Below, piece after piece: positions 6,475 through 18,964 of a stretch of DNA of 38,261 nucleotides. A model generated the notes under the pieces. It was not told where the DNA came from. It saw nothing but the letters and a program-made list of their open reading frames with translations, and ran no database searches. Both the position numbers and the translations under genes were made by a program. This stretch comes from an uncultured bacterium. Lineage in GTDB: Bacteria > Fidelibacterota > Marinisomatia > Marinisomatales > UBA1611. Numbering within the stretch: the stretch's first letter is position 1; each line of letters starts with the position of its first letter. The stretch covers positions 1 through 38,261 of the forward strand of contig CAJVZI010000011.1 in NCBI GenBank assembly GCA_913020665.1, in the 5' to 3' direction.

Positions 6475-9400
6475 TTATTTATGATAATTTTGTATTGAAT
6501 CGACTTCGATTGGTCTCGAAGCCAATCGAATTGCTCTTACAGCTGCATTTGCACCAGACAATGTGGTGATTGCAAGGATACCATGTTGAATACAGGCACG
6601 CCCAATGGCCTCTTCGTCATACCTCGATCGAGCTCCCATAGGCGTATTAATAACCAAACTTAATTCATTATTTTTTATACTATCGACTATATTAGGACGA
6701 CCCTCACCAACCTTAAATACTGAAATAGCTTTCAATCCATTGCGCTCTAGTTCTTTAGCAGTACCTGAGGTAGCTATTAAACTGAAGCCCATTTCAACCA
6801 GATCTCTGGCTATGGGGATTACATCTAATTTATCAGCATTATTTACTGAGATAAATACAGTCCCTTGATTTGGAATAATATTTCCAGCACTTATTGAGGC
6901 TTTTCTGAACGATTCTCCTAATGTTTTAGAGATGCCCATGACTTCTCCTGTTGATTTCATCTCAGGGCTAAGAAAAATAGATTCCTCTGGAAACTTGTTA
7001 AAAGGTAAAACGGCTTCTTTGACTGCTACATATTTGCTACTATCCCAATCTTTTAATTGGAATTGATCAAGGGTCGCACCTACAGCAAGTTGAGCCGCAA
7101 TTCTAGCTAAAGGAGTATTAGTAGCTTTACTTACAAATGGGATGGTCCGACTTGCTCTTGGGTTAACTTCTAATACATATACTTGGCCATCCTTATAAGC
7201 AAATTGCAAATTGATCAGCCCCCTTACATTTAATCGAAGTGATAGTGCTTTCGTGATCCGTATTATTTCTTCTAATGCCTCAGCTGTAATTCTATATGGT
7301 GGTAGAACACAGGCAGAATCCCCTGAATGAATTCCTGCCTCTTCAATATGCTGCATAACAGCTCCGATATGGACCATTTCACCATCACATAATGCATCTA
7401 CATCAAATTCAAATGCATCTTCAAGGAATTGGTCAATAAGAATCGGGTGACCTTCGGTAACATCTGCTGAGCGGGCTATGTAATCGATAAGTTGTTTTTT
7501 TGAGTAGACAATTTCCATGGCACGACCACCTAACACATAGCTTGGACGAGCTAATACTGGATAACCAATTTTTTCAGCAACAATAATAACTTCATCTAGT
7601 GTCCTTCCTGTACCATATTTAGGGCAAGTCACATTTAATTTTTCAAGTATAGAACCAAATTTCTCCCGATCTTCAGCAAGGTCAATATTTTCAGGTGAGG
7701 TTCCCAATATAGGAGCACCTGAACTTTGAAGATCATTTGCGATCTTTAATGGCGTTTGGCCTCCAAATTGAACTAAAACCCCATCAGGATTTTCAAACTC
7801 AATAATATTCAACACGTCTTCAAATGTAACTGGCTCAAAATAAAGTCTATCTACTAGATCAAAGTCCGTACTAACTGTCTCAGGATTGCAATTAACCATT
7901 ATAGTTTTATAACCTTGGTCTTTAAGCCCAAAAACAGCCTGCACACAACAATAGTCAAACTCAATCCCCTGGCCTATGCGATTTGGGCCACCTCCTAAAA
8001 TAATTATTTTCTTTCCTTGAAGAGGCTCAATCTCATTCTCAACTTCATAGGTTGAATAACAATATGGCGTTTCTGCAACAAACTCAGCTGCGCATGTGTC
8101 AACAACTTTAAAAGCAGGATAAATAGATCGCTTTTTTCGTTCATCTCTTATTTCTAGCTCCGTCTTATTATATAAGCGACCTATTTGAACATCTGAGAAA
8201 CCACTCTGTTTTAAGTTTAATAATTCATCTTCTTTACTGAATTCTGTGATCTGCTTTATTTGATATAAGAACCATGGGTCGACTTTTGTTAATCGGTAAA
8301 CATCTTCTACCGTTTTCCCCTCAATGAATGCTTGTCTTATTTTAAGAAGTCTGAAGCTTGTAGCATATCTTAGTGTTGACATATCTAATGATCTAGAGCG
8401 GACCAAATTAGGATCATCACCCATACTTGGTTTTGCCTCTAAACCATCAAGCCCAACTTCTAATGACCTGAATGCTTTTTGCAGTGACTCTTTAAATGTC
8501 CTACCAATAGACATCACTTCACCAACACTTTGCATCTGAACTCCTAAGTGTCCAGATGCAGAGGGAAATTTTTCAAAATCAAATCTAGGGACTTTAGTTA
8601 CTATATAATCTATTGTTGGCTCAAAAGCCGCCATTGTTTTACCGGTAATATCATTTGGTAATTCATCAAGTGTATATCCTACGGCAAGCTTAGCTGCTAC
8701 CTTAGCGATGGGAAATCCAGTGGCTTTTGAGGCCAAGGCGGATGAACGACTAACTCTTGGATTCATTTCGATAATAATACACCTTCCATCTTCAGGATTA
8801 ACTGCAAACTGAACATTTGATCCACCCGTTTCAACCCCGATAGTCCTCAAGCACAATAAAGACCAGTTTCTCATTACCTGCAGCTCTTTATCGGATAGGG
8901 TCATTGCAGGAGCAACTGTTACTGAATCTCCTGTGTGCACTCCCATAGGGTCAATATTCTCAATAGAACAAATAATGATCGCATTATCAGCTTTATCTCT
9001 AATCACCTCTAATTCAAATTCTTTCCAACCTAATAATGATTCTTCGATCAACACTTCTGAGATTGGACTGGCCTGAAGACCCTTTTCAACAAGATCTTGA
9101 AATTCCTCATAATTATATGCTACAGATCCACCAGTTCCTCCCAAAGTGAATGAAGGTCTAATAATGATTGGAAAATGAATTTCATCGAGAAGATCTTTTG
9201 CCTGACCCCAAGAATGGACGAACCCTCCTTGAGCAGTATCGATTCCAACTGAGTCCATTGTTTCTTTGAATTTTTCTCTGTCTTCAGCCTTTTCAATAGC
9301 ATCTACTTGTGCCCCAATCAGTTCTACATTATAAGAATCTAGAATGCCCTTTTTATAAAGATCCATAGCCAAGTTAAGTCCCGTTTGCCCTCCCACAGTG

Positions 9401-9663
9401 GGAAGGATCGCGTCCGGTCTTTCTTTAATAATTATAGATTCTATACATTCAATAGTTAGGGGCTCAATGTATGTTGCATCAGCTAGGTCGGGGTCGGTCA
9501 TAATGGTTGCAGGATTTGAGTTGACCAGAACCACTCTAAACCCCTCTTCCTTTAATGCTCTGGTTGCCTGTGTCCCTGAATAATCAAACTCACAGGCTTG
9601 GCCTATAACTATTGGTCCCGCACCAATAATTAAAATAGTTTTTATATCAGTTCTTTTTGGCAT
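6475..9663 (-). CDS. carB: Carbamoyl-phosphate synthase large subunit
   Basis: 1062 residues, close to the E. coli length of 1073. It makes carbamoyl phosphate from bicarbonate, ATP and the ammonia delivered by CarA, for pyrimidine and arginine synthesis. The internal duplication is visible. The N-half has [13 protein letters not shown] and the C-half has [13 protein letters not shown], each opening an ATP-grasp unit. Each half also carries an N-P-R-x-S-R-T/S metal/ATP loop. The last about 130 residues form the MGS-like allosteric domain, which binds UMP or ornithine in the family. The ATG overlaps the end of carA by 17 bases, giving a coupled carAB pair. No gap, frameshift or missing motif was seen. 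Confidence 0.98.
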   Translation of the reverse strand: MPKRTDIKTILIIGAGPIVIGQACEFDYSGTQATRALKEEGFRVVLVNSNPATIMTDPDLADATYIEPLTIECIESIIIKERPDAILPTVGGQTGLNLAMDLYKKGILDSYNVELIGAQVDAIEKAEDREKFKETMDSVGIDTAQGGFVHSWGQAKDLLDEIHFPIIIRPSFTLGGTGGSVAYNYEEFQDLVEKGLQASPISEVLIEESLLGWKEFELEVIRDKADNAIIICSIENIDPMGVHTGDSVTVAPAMTLSDKELQVMRNWSLLCLRTIGVETGGSNVQFAVNPEDGRCIIIEMNPRVSRSSALASKATGFPIAKVAAKLAVGYTLDELPNDITGKTMAAFEPTIDYIVTKVPRFDFEKFPSASGHLGVQMQSVGEVMSIGRTFKESLQKAFRSLEVGLDGLEAKPSMGDDPNLVRSRSLDMSTLRYATSFRLLKIRQAFIEGKTVEDVYRLTKVDPWFLYQIKQITEFSKEDELLNLKQSGFSDVQIGRLYNKTELEIRDERKKRSIYPAFKVVDTCAAEFVAETPYCYSTYEVENEIEPLQGKKIIILGGGPNRIGQGIEFDYCCVQAVFGLKDQGYKTIMVNCNPETVSTDFDLVDRLYFEPVTFEDVLNIIEFENPDGVLVQFGGQTPLKIANDLQSSGAPILGTSPENIDLAEDREKFGSILEKLNVTCPKYGTGRTLDEVIIVAEKIGYPVLARPSYVLGGRAMEIVYSKKQLIDYIARSADVTEGHPILIDQFLEDAFEFDVDALCDGEMVHIGAVMQHIEEAGIHSGDSACVLPPYRITAEALEEIIRITKALSLRLNVRGLINLQFAYKDGQVYVLEVNPRASRTIPFVSKATNTPLARIAAQLAVGATLDQFQLKDWDSSKYVAVKEAVLPFNKFPEESIFLSPEMKSTGEVMGISKTLGESFRKASISAGNIIPNQGTVFISVNNADKLDVIPIARDLVEMGFSLIATSGTAKELERNGLKAISVFKVGEGRPNIVDSIKNNELSLVINTPMGARSRYDEEAIGRACIQHGILAITTLSGANAAVRAIRLASRPIEVDSIQNYHK

Positions 9664-10738
9664 CTTTCATCAATTGTATAAAATAATTAAATAAATAACG
9701 ACTGTCATGAGGCCCAGGACTTGATTCAGGGTGGTATTGGACAGAAAATGCGGATAATTCTTTACACTCAATGCCCTCAGACGTACTATCGTTAAGATTG
9801 ATGTGTGTTGATATAACATTTTTGGGGAGGGATGTTATATCAACTGCAAAACCATGATTTTGACTTGTTATTTCAATTTCATTGGTCTTTAAATTCTTTA
9901 CAGGGTGATTAATCCCTCTATGACCAAATTTTAGTTTATATGTCTTTGCTCCAAGTGCAATTGCAAGTATTTGATGGCCTAAACAAATTCCGAATATTGG
10001 AATTTTTCCAAGAATATCTCTTACTGTTCTTATACCATATTTTACTGCAGCAGGATCACCGGGGCCGTTTGAAAGAAATACTCCATCAGGTTGAAAATCA
10101 AAGATCTCCGTTGCAGATGTGGCCGCAGGAAAAACTGTCACATTGCAATCATGATCTTCAAGTAACCTAAGAATATTATATTTTACACCAAAATCAATTG
10201 CTGCTACTTTGTGTTGACCTTTATGTTTTTCATTCCATAAATATTTTTTTTCGCAGCTTACTTCTTTAGCGAGATCTAGACCTGTCATATCATTAGAAGA
10301 ATTGAGTTTCTCATTCAAGGATTCTATATCCATATCTGTTGTAGATATAATTCCATTCATTGCACCATTATCCCTGAGGTGGCTAGTCAGTGATCGGGTG
10401 TCTATACCCTGAATGCCAACAATTTTTTCTCTTTTTAAATAATCACTTATTGAACTCTTCGATCTCCAATTTGAAGTAATAGGGCTCTCTTCTTTAATAA
10501 CAAAACCTGCAACTTGAATTTTATGTGACTCTACATCTTCATCATTAATGCCATAATTGCCAATATGGGGTGCTGTCATTGTCACAATCTGCCTGCAATA
10601 AGAAGGGTCTGTTAGTATCTCCTGATAGCCTGTCATCCCTGTATTAAAACACACCTCACCAATCGTTTCTCCCTCTGCGCCAAAAACAGATCCTTTAAAT
10701 ACTCTGCCATCTGCTAATAATAGAATTGCTTTTTTCAT
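9647..10738 (-). CDS. carA: Carbamoyl-phosphate synthase small (glutaminase) subunit
   Basis: 363 residues. It hydrolyses glutamine and passes ammonia through a tunnel to CarB. The N-terminal CPSase small-chain domain (about 1-130) carries [10 protein letters not shown], followed by a class I glutamine amidotransferase domain (about 178-357). The nucleophile is C252 in G-I-C-L-G-H-Q, and the His-Glu pair is H336 and E338 in Y-H-P-E. The oxyanion-region motif S-N-G-P-G-D-P is at 223-229. All catalytic residues are intact. It is the first gene of the carAB pair. A hairpin with a T-run ends only about 42 bases before the ATG, which leaves little room for a separate promoter and makes attenuation or promoter overlap possible. 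Confidence 0.97.
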   Translation of the reverse strand: MKKAILLLADGRVFKGSVFGAEGETIGEVCFNTGMTGYQEILTDPSYCRQIVTMTAPHIGNYGINDEDVESHKIQVAGFVIKEESPITSNWRSKSSISDYLKREKIVGIQGIDTRSLTSHLRDNGAMNGIISTTDMDIESLNEKLNSSNDMTGLDLAKEVSCEKKYLWNEKHKGQHKVAAIDFGVKYNILRLLEDHDCNVTVFPAATSATEIFDFQPDGVFLSNGPGDPAAVKYGIRTVRDILGKIPIFGICLGHQILAIALGAKTYKLKFGHRGINHPVKNLKTNEIEITSQNHGFAVDITSLPKNVISTHINLNDSTSEGIECKELSAFSVQYHPESSPGPHDSRYLFNYFIQLMKDAKKN

Positions 10739-10780
10739 TATAATAAAAAATTAAAATCCAAAAAAAGTGAAAAAATAATT

Positions 10781-10816
10781 AAAAAAAAGGTCATCCTATT
10801 TATATGAATGACCTTT
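10781..10816 (-). terminator. Terminator (or attenuator) between the LPP20-like gene and carA
   Basis: On the reverse strand a perfect 9-bp stem (10808-10816 with 10786-10794) with a 13-base loop is followed by eight T. It lies 75 bases past the stop of the 10891-11733 gene and ends about 42 bases before the carA start. It is therefore either the terminator of the upstream gene or a leader attenuator for carAB. Confidence 0.8.
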
Positions 10817-10890
10817 CCGGTGGAAAATACATGCCTGAAATTCATATGGATTGTATTAAAATCAAATGATGTTCAGGAAAAATCAATTAT

Positions 10891-11733
10891 TTATTTTAAA
10901 AGAACAAGCACCTTACAATTGGTTAAAACACCAAATTTCTTTTCAGCGTCTCGAATACGTTCTGCATCTAAATTAGAAACTGTCAGATTTACAGTATCGT
11001 CACTAGTTACAGCTTCTACTACTATTGGATTATTGCCTACTCTTCTACGCACATTTCCATCGTCCATTGTGTGAGCATATCCCATTGGTCCTCTATTTAC
11101 AGAACGTGAACGTGTATAATGTCTGGGGCCATAAACTAATTTATCATTTTCGTTAAATATTTTCGGTACCATTGCAGGAACATGATAAATGCTCCTTGCA
11201 TCAATAACTATGCCTGATGTTCGCTCACTTTTGGGTGTAGCATTTCGAGTCATCAAAAAAGTAGATTGAGCTAGATTTTCATTCATATAACCACCTGCAT
11301 CAACAAGTATCTCAGCAAGTCCTGACATCTTTATTGCAAGTGCAATAGCAACTTCTTTACGTTCTAAATATTCTATTTCACCCTGCTGGAAGGCGCTCCC
11401 AACTAAAGTCTCTACCCTGCTCTCTGTTAAAGGGTCGCTGACCATCATTTCGCCAACTGTTCTACCATCAAAGTTTACTAATTTGACTAAGTCTAGTAGG
11501 TTTTCTCTCGCTCGTGCGCGAGCTTCTCCCTTTGATAGTTTTAAGTTTTTTTCTACTAATTGCAAGTCTCCTTGCGATGTTTCCTTTGCCGTTACAGATG
11601 CTGTCCCTCTCGACACAATTACACGATTAGCGTAATCAATAAAACCATTATCATTGCGCAACACAGATGTTCTAGGGGCATCAAAAGCAACGAGAGTTGC
11701 CGTAATTATTAAGTATGTGGTTAGGTATTTCAA
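10891..11733 (-). CDS. Secreted LPP20/FlgT-like protein
   Basis: 280 residues when started at TTG 11731-11733. A GAGG site at 11741-11744, seven bases upstream, supports this start, and it leaves a clean signal peptide (about 1-19, M-K-Y-L-T-T-Y-L-I-I-T-A). Longer upstream starts would add an arginine-rich extension before it. The mature protein carries V-S-R-G-T-A-S-V and a S-K-G-E-A-R-A-R-A-R-E-N-L-L helix, the pattern of LPP20-family and FlgT N-terminal domains. A later G-I-V-I-D-A-R-S and P-A-M-V-P-K-I-F segment resembles the region often following LPP20 domains. There is no lipobox cysteine, so a periplasmic protein is likely. The gene is divergent from the 11822-21173 run, with 88 bases between the starts, and ends before a terminator. 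Its function is unknown. Confidence 0.7.
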   Translation of the reverse strand: MKYLTTYLIITATLVAFDAPRTSVLRNDNGFIDYANRVIVSRGTASVTAKETSQGDLQLVEKNLKLSKGEARARARENLLDLVKLVNFDGRTVGEMMVSDPLTESRVETLVGSAFQQGEIEYLERKEVAIALAIKMSGLAEILVDAGGYMNENLAQSTFLMTRNATPKSERTSGIVIDARSIYHVPAMVPKIFNENDKLVYGPRHYTRSRSVNRGPMGYAHTMDDGNVRRRVGNNPIVVEAVTSDDTVNLTVSNLDAERIRDAEKKFGVLTNCKVLVLLK

Positions 11734-11740
11734 TTTAGTA

Positions 11741-11744
11741 CCTC
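11741..11744 (-). promoter_or_regulatory. Ribosome-binding site deciding a TTG start
   Basis: GAGG on the reverse strand, seven bases before TTG 11731-11733. It selects the short form of the LPP20-like protein, whose first residues are a signal peptide. Confidence 0.7.
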
Positions 11745-11821
11745 GTCTATGCATTATGAAAGGTACCAATTTTGCATATCTTAGTGCAACTCAACAAAAT
11801 ACAAAAGGAATCCGTAACTTT

Positions 11822-12787
11822 ATGATAATGGCCTTAAGAATAATCTTTTTTTTCCCTTTGATTCTTATTTTCTTTTCATGTGTTGAAAATCTTATCTTCA
11901 TTCAAATACATCCTGAGAAACAGACCTATATGAGGTTTGAAAGCAAAGGTGATTCTTTGGATATTTTTAATAGTGACTTTATTCACCCACATGAATCGGA
12001 ACAGTGGTTTCATTCATATAACAAGATAGACACCACTAATAATTGGCTTCATATCACAGAAGGTAGTTTTATAGATTCAAAATATGTTTTTATTGATTCG
12101 GGCAATTCTAGTTTAGGATATAGATATGAAAAAAATATTGTCCCATCTTTTCTTGGAGTTCAATATGAATTCCATCTCATTTTTATGGGAACAATGATCA
12201 AAACAGAGTTTCCTAGCCTATATGATGCAATAATATCTAAAAATTTGGATTCTCTTTATTGGCTGCCTGAGGCACTTACAATATTAATGGAAAAAGGGCT
12301 TTCTGATATGACGAGGGATTCATTGCCACATGAGCAAATTATTTGGAATAAAAGGCTTGTTAATCACATGCGAAATTCATTTGCTAAAATCGATATTGAA
12401 AGAGGGTTACAAAACTTTCAAAAAGACAGGGTCGGATTTTTAAAAGAACTACTTACACCATTTAGTGTCGATGAAAATTTTCCATTAATGTTAGCACAGT
12501 CAATGGAATTTCACGAGCATATCCTTAGATCTAAGATAGATTTGAATGATGATACTTTTATAATTAAACTAATCATGCCAGGTCAAATAGTAACTACGAA
12601 CGCAACAAATATAATAGGTGATACGCTGGTTTGGAATTTTGGAATTGATTCACTCTTAAATCAAAGTTATATGCTTAAAGCAAAATCAACACTCTATGCT
12701 ACAGCGCGCCTTGAAAAAATCTTAATTTCCATTGGGGTGATAGCATTCTTGCTCATTGGTTATTGGTTAAAAAAATATAGGTCATAG
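11822..12787 (+). CDS. Putative lipoprotein with C-terminal membrane segment, function unknown
   Basis: 321 residues from the ATG at 11822. An AAAAGGA-like stretch about 12 bases upstream and a hydrophobic lipoprotein-type signal (residues 4-19, with cysteine C20 after F-F-S) support this start. The frame is open back to 11654, but that part overlaps the divergent gene and has no export signal. The body is hydrophilic, probably mixed alpha/beta, with no recognised motif. The end has one strong membrane helix (about 300-316) followed by K-K-Y-R-S. The protein thus looks lipid-anchored at one end and membrane-inserted at the other. An ordinary cleavable or uncleaved signal is an alternative because the lipobox is imperfect. 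It is the first gene of the long forward run. One base separates it from the next gene, implying co-translation. Confidence 0.65.
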   Translation: MIMALRIIFFFPLILIFFSCVENLIFIQIHPEKQTYMRFESKGDSLDIFNSDFIHPHESEQWFHSYNKIDTTNNWLHITEGSFIDSKYVFIDSGNSSLGYRYEKNIVPSFLGVQYEFHLIFMGTMIKTEFPSLYDAIISKNLDSLYWLPEALTILMEKGLSDMTRDSLPHEQIIWNKRLVNHMRNSFAKIDIERGLQNFQKDRVGFLKELLTPFSVDENFPLMLAQSMEFHEHILRSKIDLNDDTFIIKLIMPGQIVTTNATNIIGDTLVWNFGIDSLLNQSYMLKAKSTLYATARLEKILISIGVIAFLLIGYWLKKYRS

Positions 12788-12788
12788 C

Positions 12789-13208
12789 ATGAAAATCTTC
12801 ATTTTTCAGTTACTTATCATTCAAATAATATCTGGTAGTGATATAAAGTATGGCGATGAACAAATTACTGCTATGTTAAAAGAATATTTTTTATCAAATA
12901 AATCATCACCATTGCTATTGGGGCATCAATTTTATACAGATAATGACGAGAACATTTTTCAAATTGAAATAAAAACGGAAACACAAAATGTGAATAGTGC
13001 TTTGCTATTTGGGTTCAAGGCGATCAATGACATTGCTAATATAGCAAAAAGAGACTTCACTCATTCTATATGTGTAATTCATTTTAATAACATCACTCTT
13101 CCTATTATTGCAGAATCAAATTTAAAATGTTCCAAAGGTTATTTTATCCACAATAATGATAATGAAGCGCAATGGAGAAAAAATTGTCTCTCTATTCAAA
13201 ATTATTAA
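12789..13208 (+). CDS. Small exported protein, function unknown
   Basis: 139 residues with a hydrophobic N-terminal signal peptide (about 1-17, ending near I-S-G-S). The mature part of about 120 residues has alternating polar and hydrophobic segments, two cysteines late in the chain (in S-I-C-V and L-K-C-S) plus one near the end, and no recognised family motif. The ATG follows the preceding TAG after a single base, which ties it to the upstream putative lipoprotein gene. Export plus tight spacing suggests the pair acts together at the envelope. No further role can be supported. Confidence 0.6.
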   Translation: MKIFIFQLLIIQIISGSDIKYGDEQITAMLKEYFLSNKSSPLLLGHQFYTDNDENIFQIEIKTETQNVNSALLFGFKAINDIANIAKRDFTHSICVIHFNNITLPIIAESNLKCSKGYFIHNNDNEAQWRKNCLSIQNY

Positions 13209-13252
13209 TCTTAAAAATGAGAAGATTGATTTTTAGATATCAACCACATACT

Positions 13253-13260
13253 AAGGGAGG
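13253..13260 (+). promoter_or_regulatory. Strong ribosome-binding site deciding the start at 13268
   Basis: AAGGGAGG, seven bases before the ATG at 13268. It marks this ATG rather than the in-frame one at 13172, which lies inside the preceding gene. Confidence 0.8.
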
Positions 13261-13267
13261 ATATTCC

Positions 13268-15729
<2,462 letters not shown>

Positions 15730-15750
15730 ATCGTGAACAATGGAAATATA

Positions 15751-16947
15751 ATGACAAAAATAATATTTATTATTTCTATGGTATTAGGAACCCTATTGAG
15801 TGCAAATGACATAGCAGTTATCAAAGTAGCGGATGTTCCTGCAAAAGCCCTGTATATAACTCAACCTTCAAATGAGACAGACCGTTTATTCGTTTTAAAT
15901 CAAAAAGGGAGAATACATATAATTACAAATGGAGAAACTCTTAAAACTCCATTTTTAGATATTTCTGATAGGGTACATGGCTCTTTAACTCCTGGCAGCG
16001 AAGAAGGCTTACTTGGATTGGCTTTTCATCCTGATTATAAAACAAACGGTTATTTTTATTTAAACTATGTAAACAAGAATGACTCTTCAATTGTTTCACG
16101 TTTTTCTGTGACAGACAACCCTAATATAGCAGATGAAGGAACAGAAAAAATGATCTTAGGAATCCCTCAACCATTCGGCAACCACAATGGGGGCCATCTA
16201 GCTTTTGGTCCTAAAGACGGTATGCTATACATTGGTTTTGGAGACGGGGGAAAATGGGGAGACCCCTATAATAACTCCCAAGATCTGAAAACATTATTAG
16301 GCGCGATACTACGTATTAATGTAGATAAGGGTGATCCATATACGATTCCACCAGATAATCCCTTCTTTAATGATACAGGTAAAAGGGCTGAAATATTTTG
16401 CTATGGATTAAGAAATCCCTGGCGATTTTCATTTGATAGAGAGACCAGTGACCTGATCATAGGTGATGTAGGACAAAATCTATGGGAAGAAATAAACTGG
16501 CTAACTTGGGATGAATCATTAGGCGCTAATTTTGGTTGGCGGACAATGGAAGGAAATCACTGTTATGATCCAGAAGAATTTTGTGACACAACAGGATTAA
16601 TTATGCCTGTGTTTGAATACCCTAATAATGCATCTTATATGAAAATATTAATCGGAATGGATGAGCGCGAAGCTACTGGGTGTTCAGTAACCGGTGGTTA
16701 TGTCTATAGAGGAAATAATAATCCTGATCTTTGGGGAACATATATTTTTGGGGATTATTGTACAGGGCGTATATGGTCCTTCAAATTAAAGAATGGTAAA
16801 CCCACCAAGTTTAAAAATTTAAGGCCTGAATTAAAAAAACATAGTCGGGATGTCCCATTATTTATTTCTTCATTTGGTGAAGATAGTAGTGGAGAACTCT
16901 ATGTAGTGGATTATTTGGGTGCAGTCTATAAATTTATATCTAACTAA
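15751..16947 (+). CDS. Secreted PQQ-type glucose/sorbosone dehydrogenase-like protein
   Basis: 398 residues from the ATG at 15751. This start is preferred over the GTG at 15733 because a GGAAA stretch and a signal peptide (M-T-K-I-I-F-I-I-S-M, cleaved near L-L-S-A) fit it. The mature part is a six-bladed beta-propeller of the GSDH/soluble aldose sugar dehydrogenase family, which oxidises sugars with PQQ in the periplasm. Visible landmarks are E-E-G-L-L-G-L-A-F-H-P (84-94), G-N-H-N-G-G-H-L-A-F-G-P (143-154) with the probable catalytic base H145, G-F-G-D-G-G (162-167) and Y-G-L-R-N-P-W-R (218-225). Whether PQQ is actually bound is not shown. No PQQ biosynthesis gene lies in the window, and some family members have lost activity. 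Confidence 0.9.
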   Translation: MTKIIFIISMVLGTLLSANDIAVIKVADVPAKALYITQPSNETDRLFVLNQKGRIHIITNGETLKTPFLDISDRVHGSLTPGSEEGLLGLAFHPDYKTNGYFYLNYVNKNDSSIVSRFSVTDNPNIADEGTEKMILGIPQPFGNHNGGHLAFGPKDGMLYIGFGDGGKWGDPYNNSQDLKTLLGAILRINVDKGDPYTIPPDNPFFNDTGKRAEIFCYGLRNPWRFSFDRETSDLIIGDVGQNLWEEINWLTWDESLGANFGWRTMEGNHCYDPEEFCDTTGLIMPVFEYPNNASYMKILIGMDEREATGCSVTGGYVYRGNNNPDLWGTYIFGDYCTGRIWSFKLKNGKPTKFKNLRPELKKHSRDVPLFISSFGEDSSGELYVVDYLGAVYKFISN

Positions 16948-16962
16948 TAAGAAATAAATAAC

Positions 16963-17271
16963 ATGATGAAAATAGAAGAAGTGGTTGGTGACCTGATCCT
17001 TTTGATCTTAGACAACCATGAACCACTAAAAAAAATAGGAATAGATCAAGATAAGATCTTTGTCCAAGTAAAAGGCTATGATGAAAATGGTATGTGGATC
17101 CATCACCCAGGTTTTCAAGTTCCTGATTTCAATAATGAAAAAGAAGGTGGGACACAAAAGGTAGAAGCATCTATTTTAATACCTTGGGTCTTCATTGTTT
17201 CCATAGCTCACTTCCCTGGTGTAGAAGGGTTTGACTTCCCCTCCCCATTCGATCAGCATATCGGCTTTTAA
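16963..17271 (+). CDS. Small protein of unknown function
   Basis: 102 residues, probably cytoplasmic: no signal peptide, and only one moderately hydrophobic stretch (about 70-82, I-L-I-P-W-V-F-I-V-S-I-A). It is rich in aromatic, Gly, Pro and Asp residues, with P-G-F-Q-V-P-D-F in the middle and G-F-D-F-P-S-P-F-D near the end. No family is recognised. Two adjacent ATG codons (16963, 16966) could start it, and neither has a clear ribosome-binding site. It lies 15 bases after the sugar dehydrogenase and eight bases before the ABC ATPase gene on the same strand, so it belongs to the run. Its position suggests, but does not prove, a link to the exporter. Confidence 0.6.
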   Translation: MMKIEEVVGDLILLILDNHEPLKKIGIDQDKIFVQVKGYDENGMWIHHPGFQVPDFNNEKEGGTQKVEASILIPWVFIVSIAHFPGVEGFDFPSPFDQHIGF

Positions 17272-17279
17272 AAATACCC

Positions 17280-18206
17280 ATGTCATCACCTGCAATAGAA
17301 ATAAAGGGACTGACAAAGTCCTATGGAAATGTTCATGCATTGAATGGCGTTGATATCAAGATCAATGAAGGTGAATTTTTTGGACTTTTAGGGCCTAATG
17401 GAGCGGGAAAAACAACCACTATAAATATACTCACAGGTCTTGTATTCCGAGATAAGGGTTCAACAGAAGTTTTTGGTAAAGACACAGTTAATGATTATCG
17501 ATTTACTCGTTCAAAGATAGGCATTGCTGCTCAAGAGTTTTCTGTTGACTGGTTCTTCCCTATTGAAAAATTGCTTTTTTTTCAAGCAGGTTATTATGGG
17601 ATTAGAAAGAAAGATGCTAAACCAACTATCGATAAATTGCTTGCTCGATTAGGACTTGAGAAAAAGAAGGATGCTAGACTAAGACAACTTTCTGGTGGTA
17701 TGAAACGGCGTTTTCAACTCGCGAAAGCTCTAGTGCATGACCCTGATATAATTATCCTGGACGAACCAACAGCCGGAGTTGATGTAGAGCTGCGAAGAGA
17801 CCTTTGGCAATACCTGCGGGACCTACATTATAAGGGAAAAACAATTCTCTTAACAACTCATTATATTGAAGAAGCAGAGCTACTGTGTGAAAATGTTGCT
17901 ATTATAGATGAAGGAAAAATCTTAAAAGAAGGCCCTCCAAAGATCTTAACACAAGAATTGGGCACTGCTGGTATTTCAATAAACATTGGCAATACAAATC
18001 AAAAATTAGATCCATATTTTTCAGAATACACCTATACCATTGAAAAAAACAGATTGCATTTTTCGGTGAAAGACCCTGACAAAGCACTACCCAAAATAAT
18101 TAAAAAATTATCAGAGGCAGATATTCATATAAATAGCATTGATTCAAATCGATCATCCTTGGAAGATGTGTTTTTAAATTTGACTGGAAAAGGGATCAAT
18201 GAATGA
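17280..18206 (+). CDS. ABC transporter ATP-binding protein, YadG-like
   Basis: 308 residues, the same length as E. coli YadG as I recall it. It is the cytoplasmic ATPase of an ABC-2 type exporter. Walker A is G-P-N-G-A-G-K-T at 38-45, the Q-loop region is around A-A-Q-E at 83-86, the signature L-S-G-G-M is at 137-141, Walker B I-L-D-E-P-T is at 159-164 and the switch histidine is H194 in T-T-H-Y. A C-terminal extension of about 90 residues follows, as in drug/polysaccharide-type ABC-2 ATPases. Its stop overlaps the permease ATG by four bases, so the two form one transporter. The substrate cannot be read from sequence. The following envelope genes suggest an envelope-related export. Confidence 0.93.
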   Translation: MSSPAIEIKGLTKSYGNVHALNGVDIKINEGEFFGLLGPNGAGKTTTINILTGLVFRDKGSTEVFGKDTVNDYRFTRSKIGIAAQEFSVDWFFPIEKLLFFQAGYYGIRKKDAKPTIDKLLARLGLEKKKDARLRQLSGGMKRRFQLAKALVHDPDIIILDEPTAGVDVELRRDLWQYLRDLHYKGKTILLTTHYIEEAELLCENVAIIDEGKILKEGPPKILTQELGTAGISINIGNTNQKLDPYFSEYTYTIEKNRLHFSVKDPDKALPKIIKKLSEADIHINSIDSNRSSLEDVFLNLTGKGINE

Positions 18207-18964
18207 ATTGGGTTGGTTTTAATACATTGATCTTAAGGGAAGTAGGGCGATTCTTTTCTGTTTATCGACAAACAGTATTGCCAGGATTGATCACCTCTGC
18301 TCTTTATATAGCAATTTTTGGTTTTACTCTTGAACAAAGAATCTCTGAGATACAAGGGGTCCCATATACATTATTTATTCTACCTGGTTTGATCATGATG
18401 AACACTCTAACTAATGCTACATCAAATACCTCCTCATCCATGCTACAAATGAAGCTATTGCAGCAATTACCAGACCTTTTAACAGCTCCATTATCAGGCT
18501 TTGAGATTTCAATCGCTTATATTATAGGTGGTGCGGTAAGAGGTATGGTTAATGGTGTTTTAGTATTACTTCTTGGAATAGTTTTGATAGGCATGCCAGT
18601 GAAAGACCCACTAGGAACTATCATATTTATATTTTTAGTATCATGGGCATTTTCAAGTATGGGACTTCTTCTAGGACAACTTGCAGAAAGTTGGGACCAA
18701 TTAGCAATGATGCAAAACTTCTTTTTAACTCCATTGAGCTTTTTGGGTGGAATATTTTATTCTATAAAAATGTTGCCAGAATGGGCACAAACATTAAGTT
18801 TTATAAATCCTATTTATTATATGATAAATGGAATCAGATACACAATTCTTGGCGTGAGTGATTCGCCAGTTTCAATTAGCTATACTATGGCTATTATTCT
18901 AACAATTTCATTTACAATATCATCTATTCTCCTAATGCAAAGTGGCAAGAAAATCAAGCAGTGA
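18203..18964 (+). CDS. ABC-2 type transporter permease, YadH-like
   Basis: 253 residues with about six membrane segments, including about 22-43, 58-75, 108-133, 140-162, 175-190 and 228-246. It is the membrane partner of the ATPase encoded just upstream, with overlapping ATGA. The family signature region appears as P-L-S-F-L-G-G-I-F-Y-S, followed by the N-P-I-Y-Y-M-I-N-G-I-R motif before the last helix, as in YadH and NodJ. The next gene's GTG start overlaps this gene's TGA, so translation continues into the outer-membrane protein gene. Confidence 0.92.
   Translation: MNWVGFNTLILREVGRFFSVYRQTVLPGLITSALYIAIFGFTLEQRISEIQGVPYTLFILPGLIMMNTLTNATSNTSSSMLQMKLLQQLPDLLTAPLSGFEISIAYIIGGAVRGMVNGVLVLLLGIVLIGMPVKDPLGTIIFIFLVSWAFSSMGLLLGQLAESWDQLAMMQNFFLTPLSFLGGIFYSIKMLPEWAQTLSFINPIYYMINGIRYTILGVSDSPVSISYTMAIILTISFTISSILLMQSGKKIKQ

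Noticed and set aside
9940-10170. Forward open frame inside carA.
   Set aside because: It is antisense to conserved CarA glutaminase sequence, and its translation shows no family features.
11654-11821. The longer N-terminus of the putative lipoprotein gene.
   Set aside because: It overlaps the divergent LPP20-like gene, has no export signal and no ribosome-binding site; ATG 11822 gives an immediate signal peptide.
15733-15750. GTG start six codons upstream for the sugar dehydrogenase.
   Set aside because: No ribosome-binding site lies before it, and it would put polar residues ahead of the signal peptide; ATG 15751 fits better.
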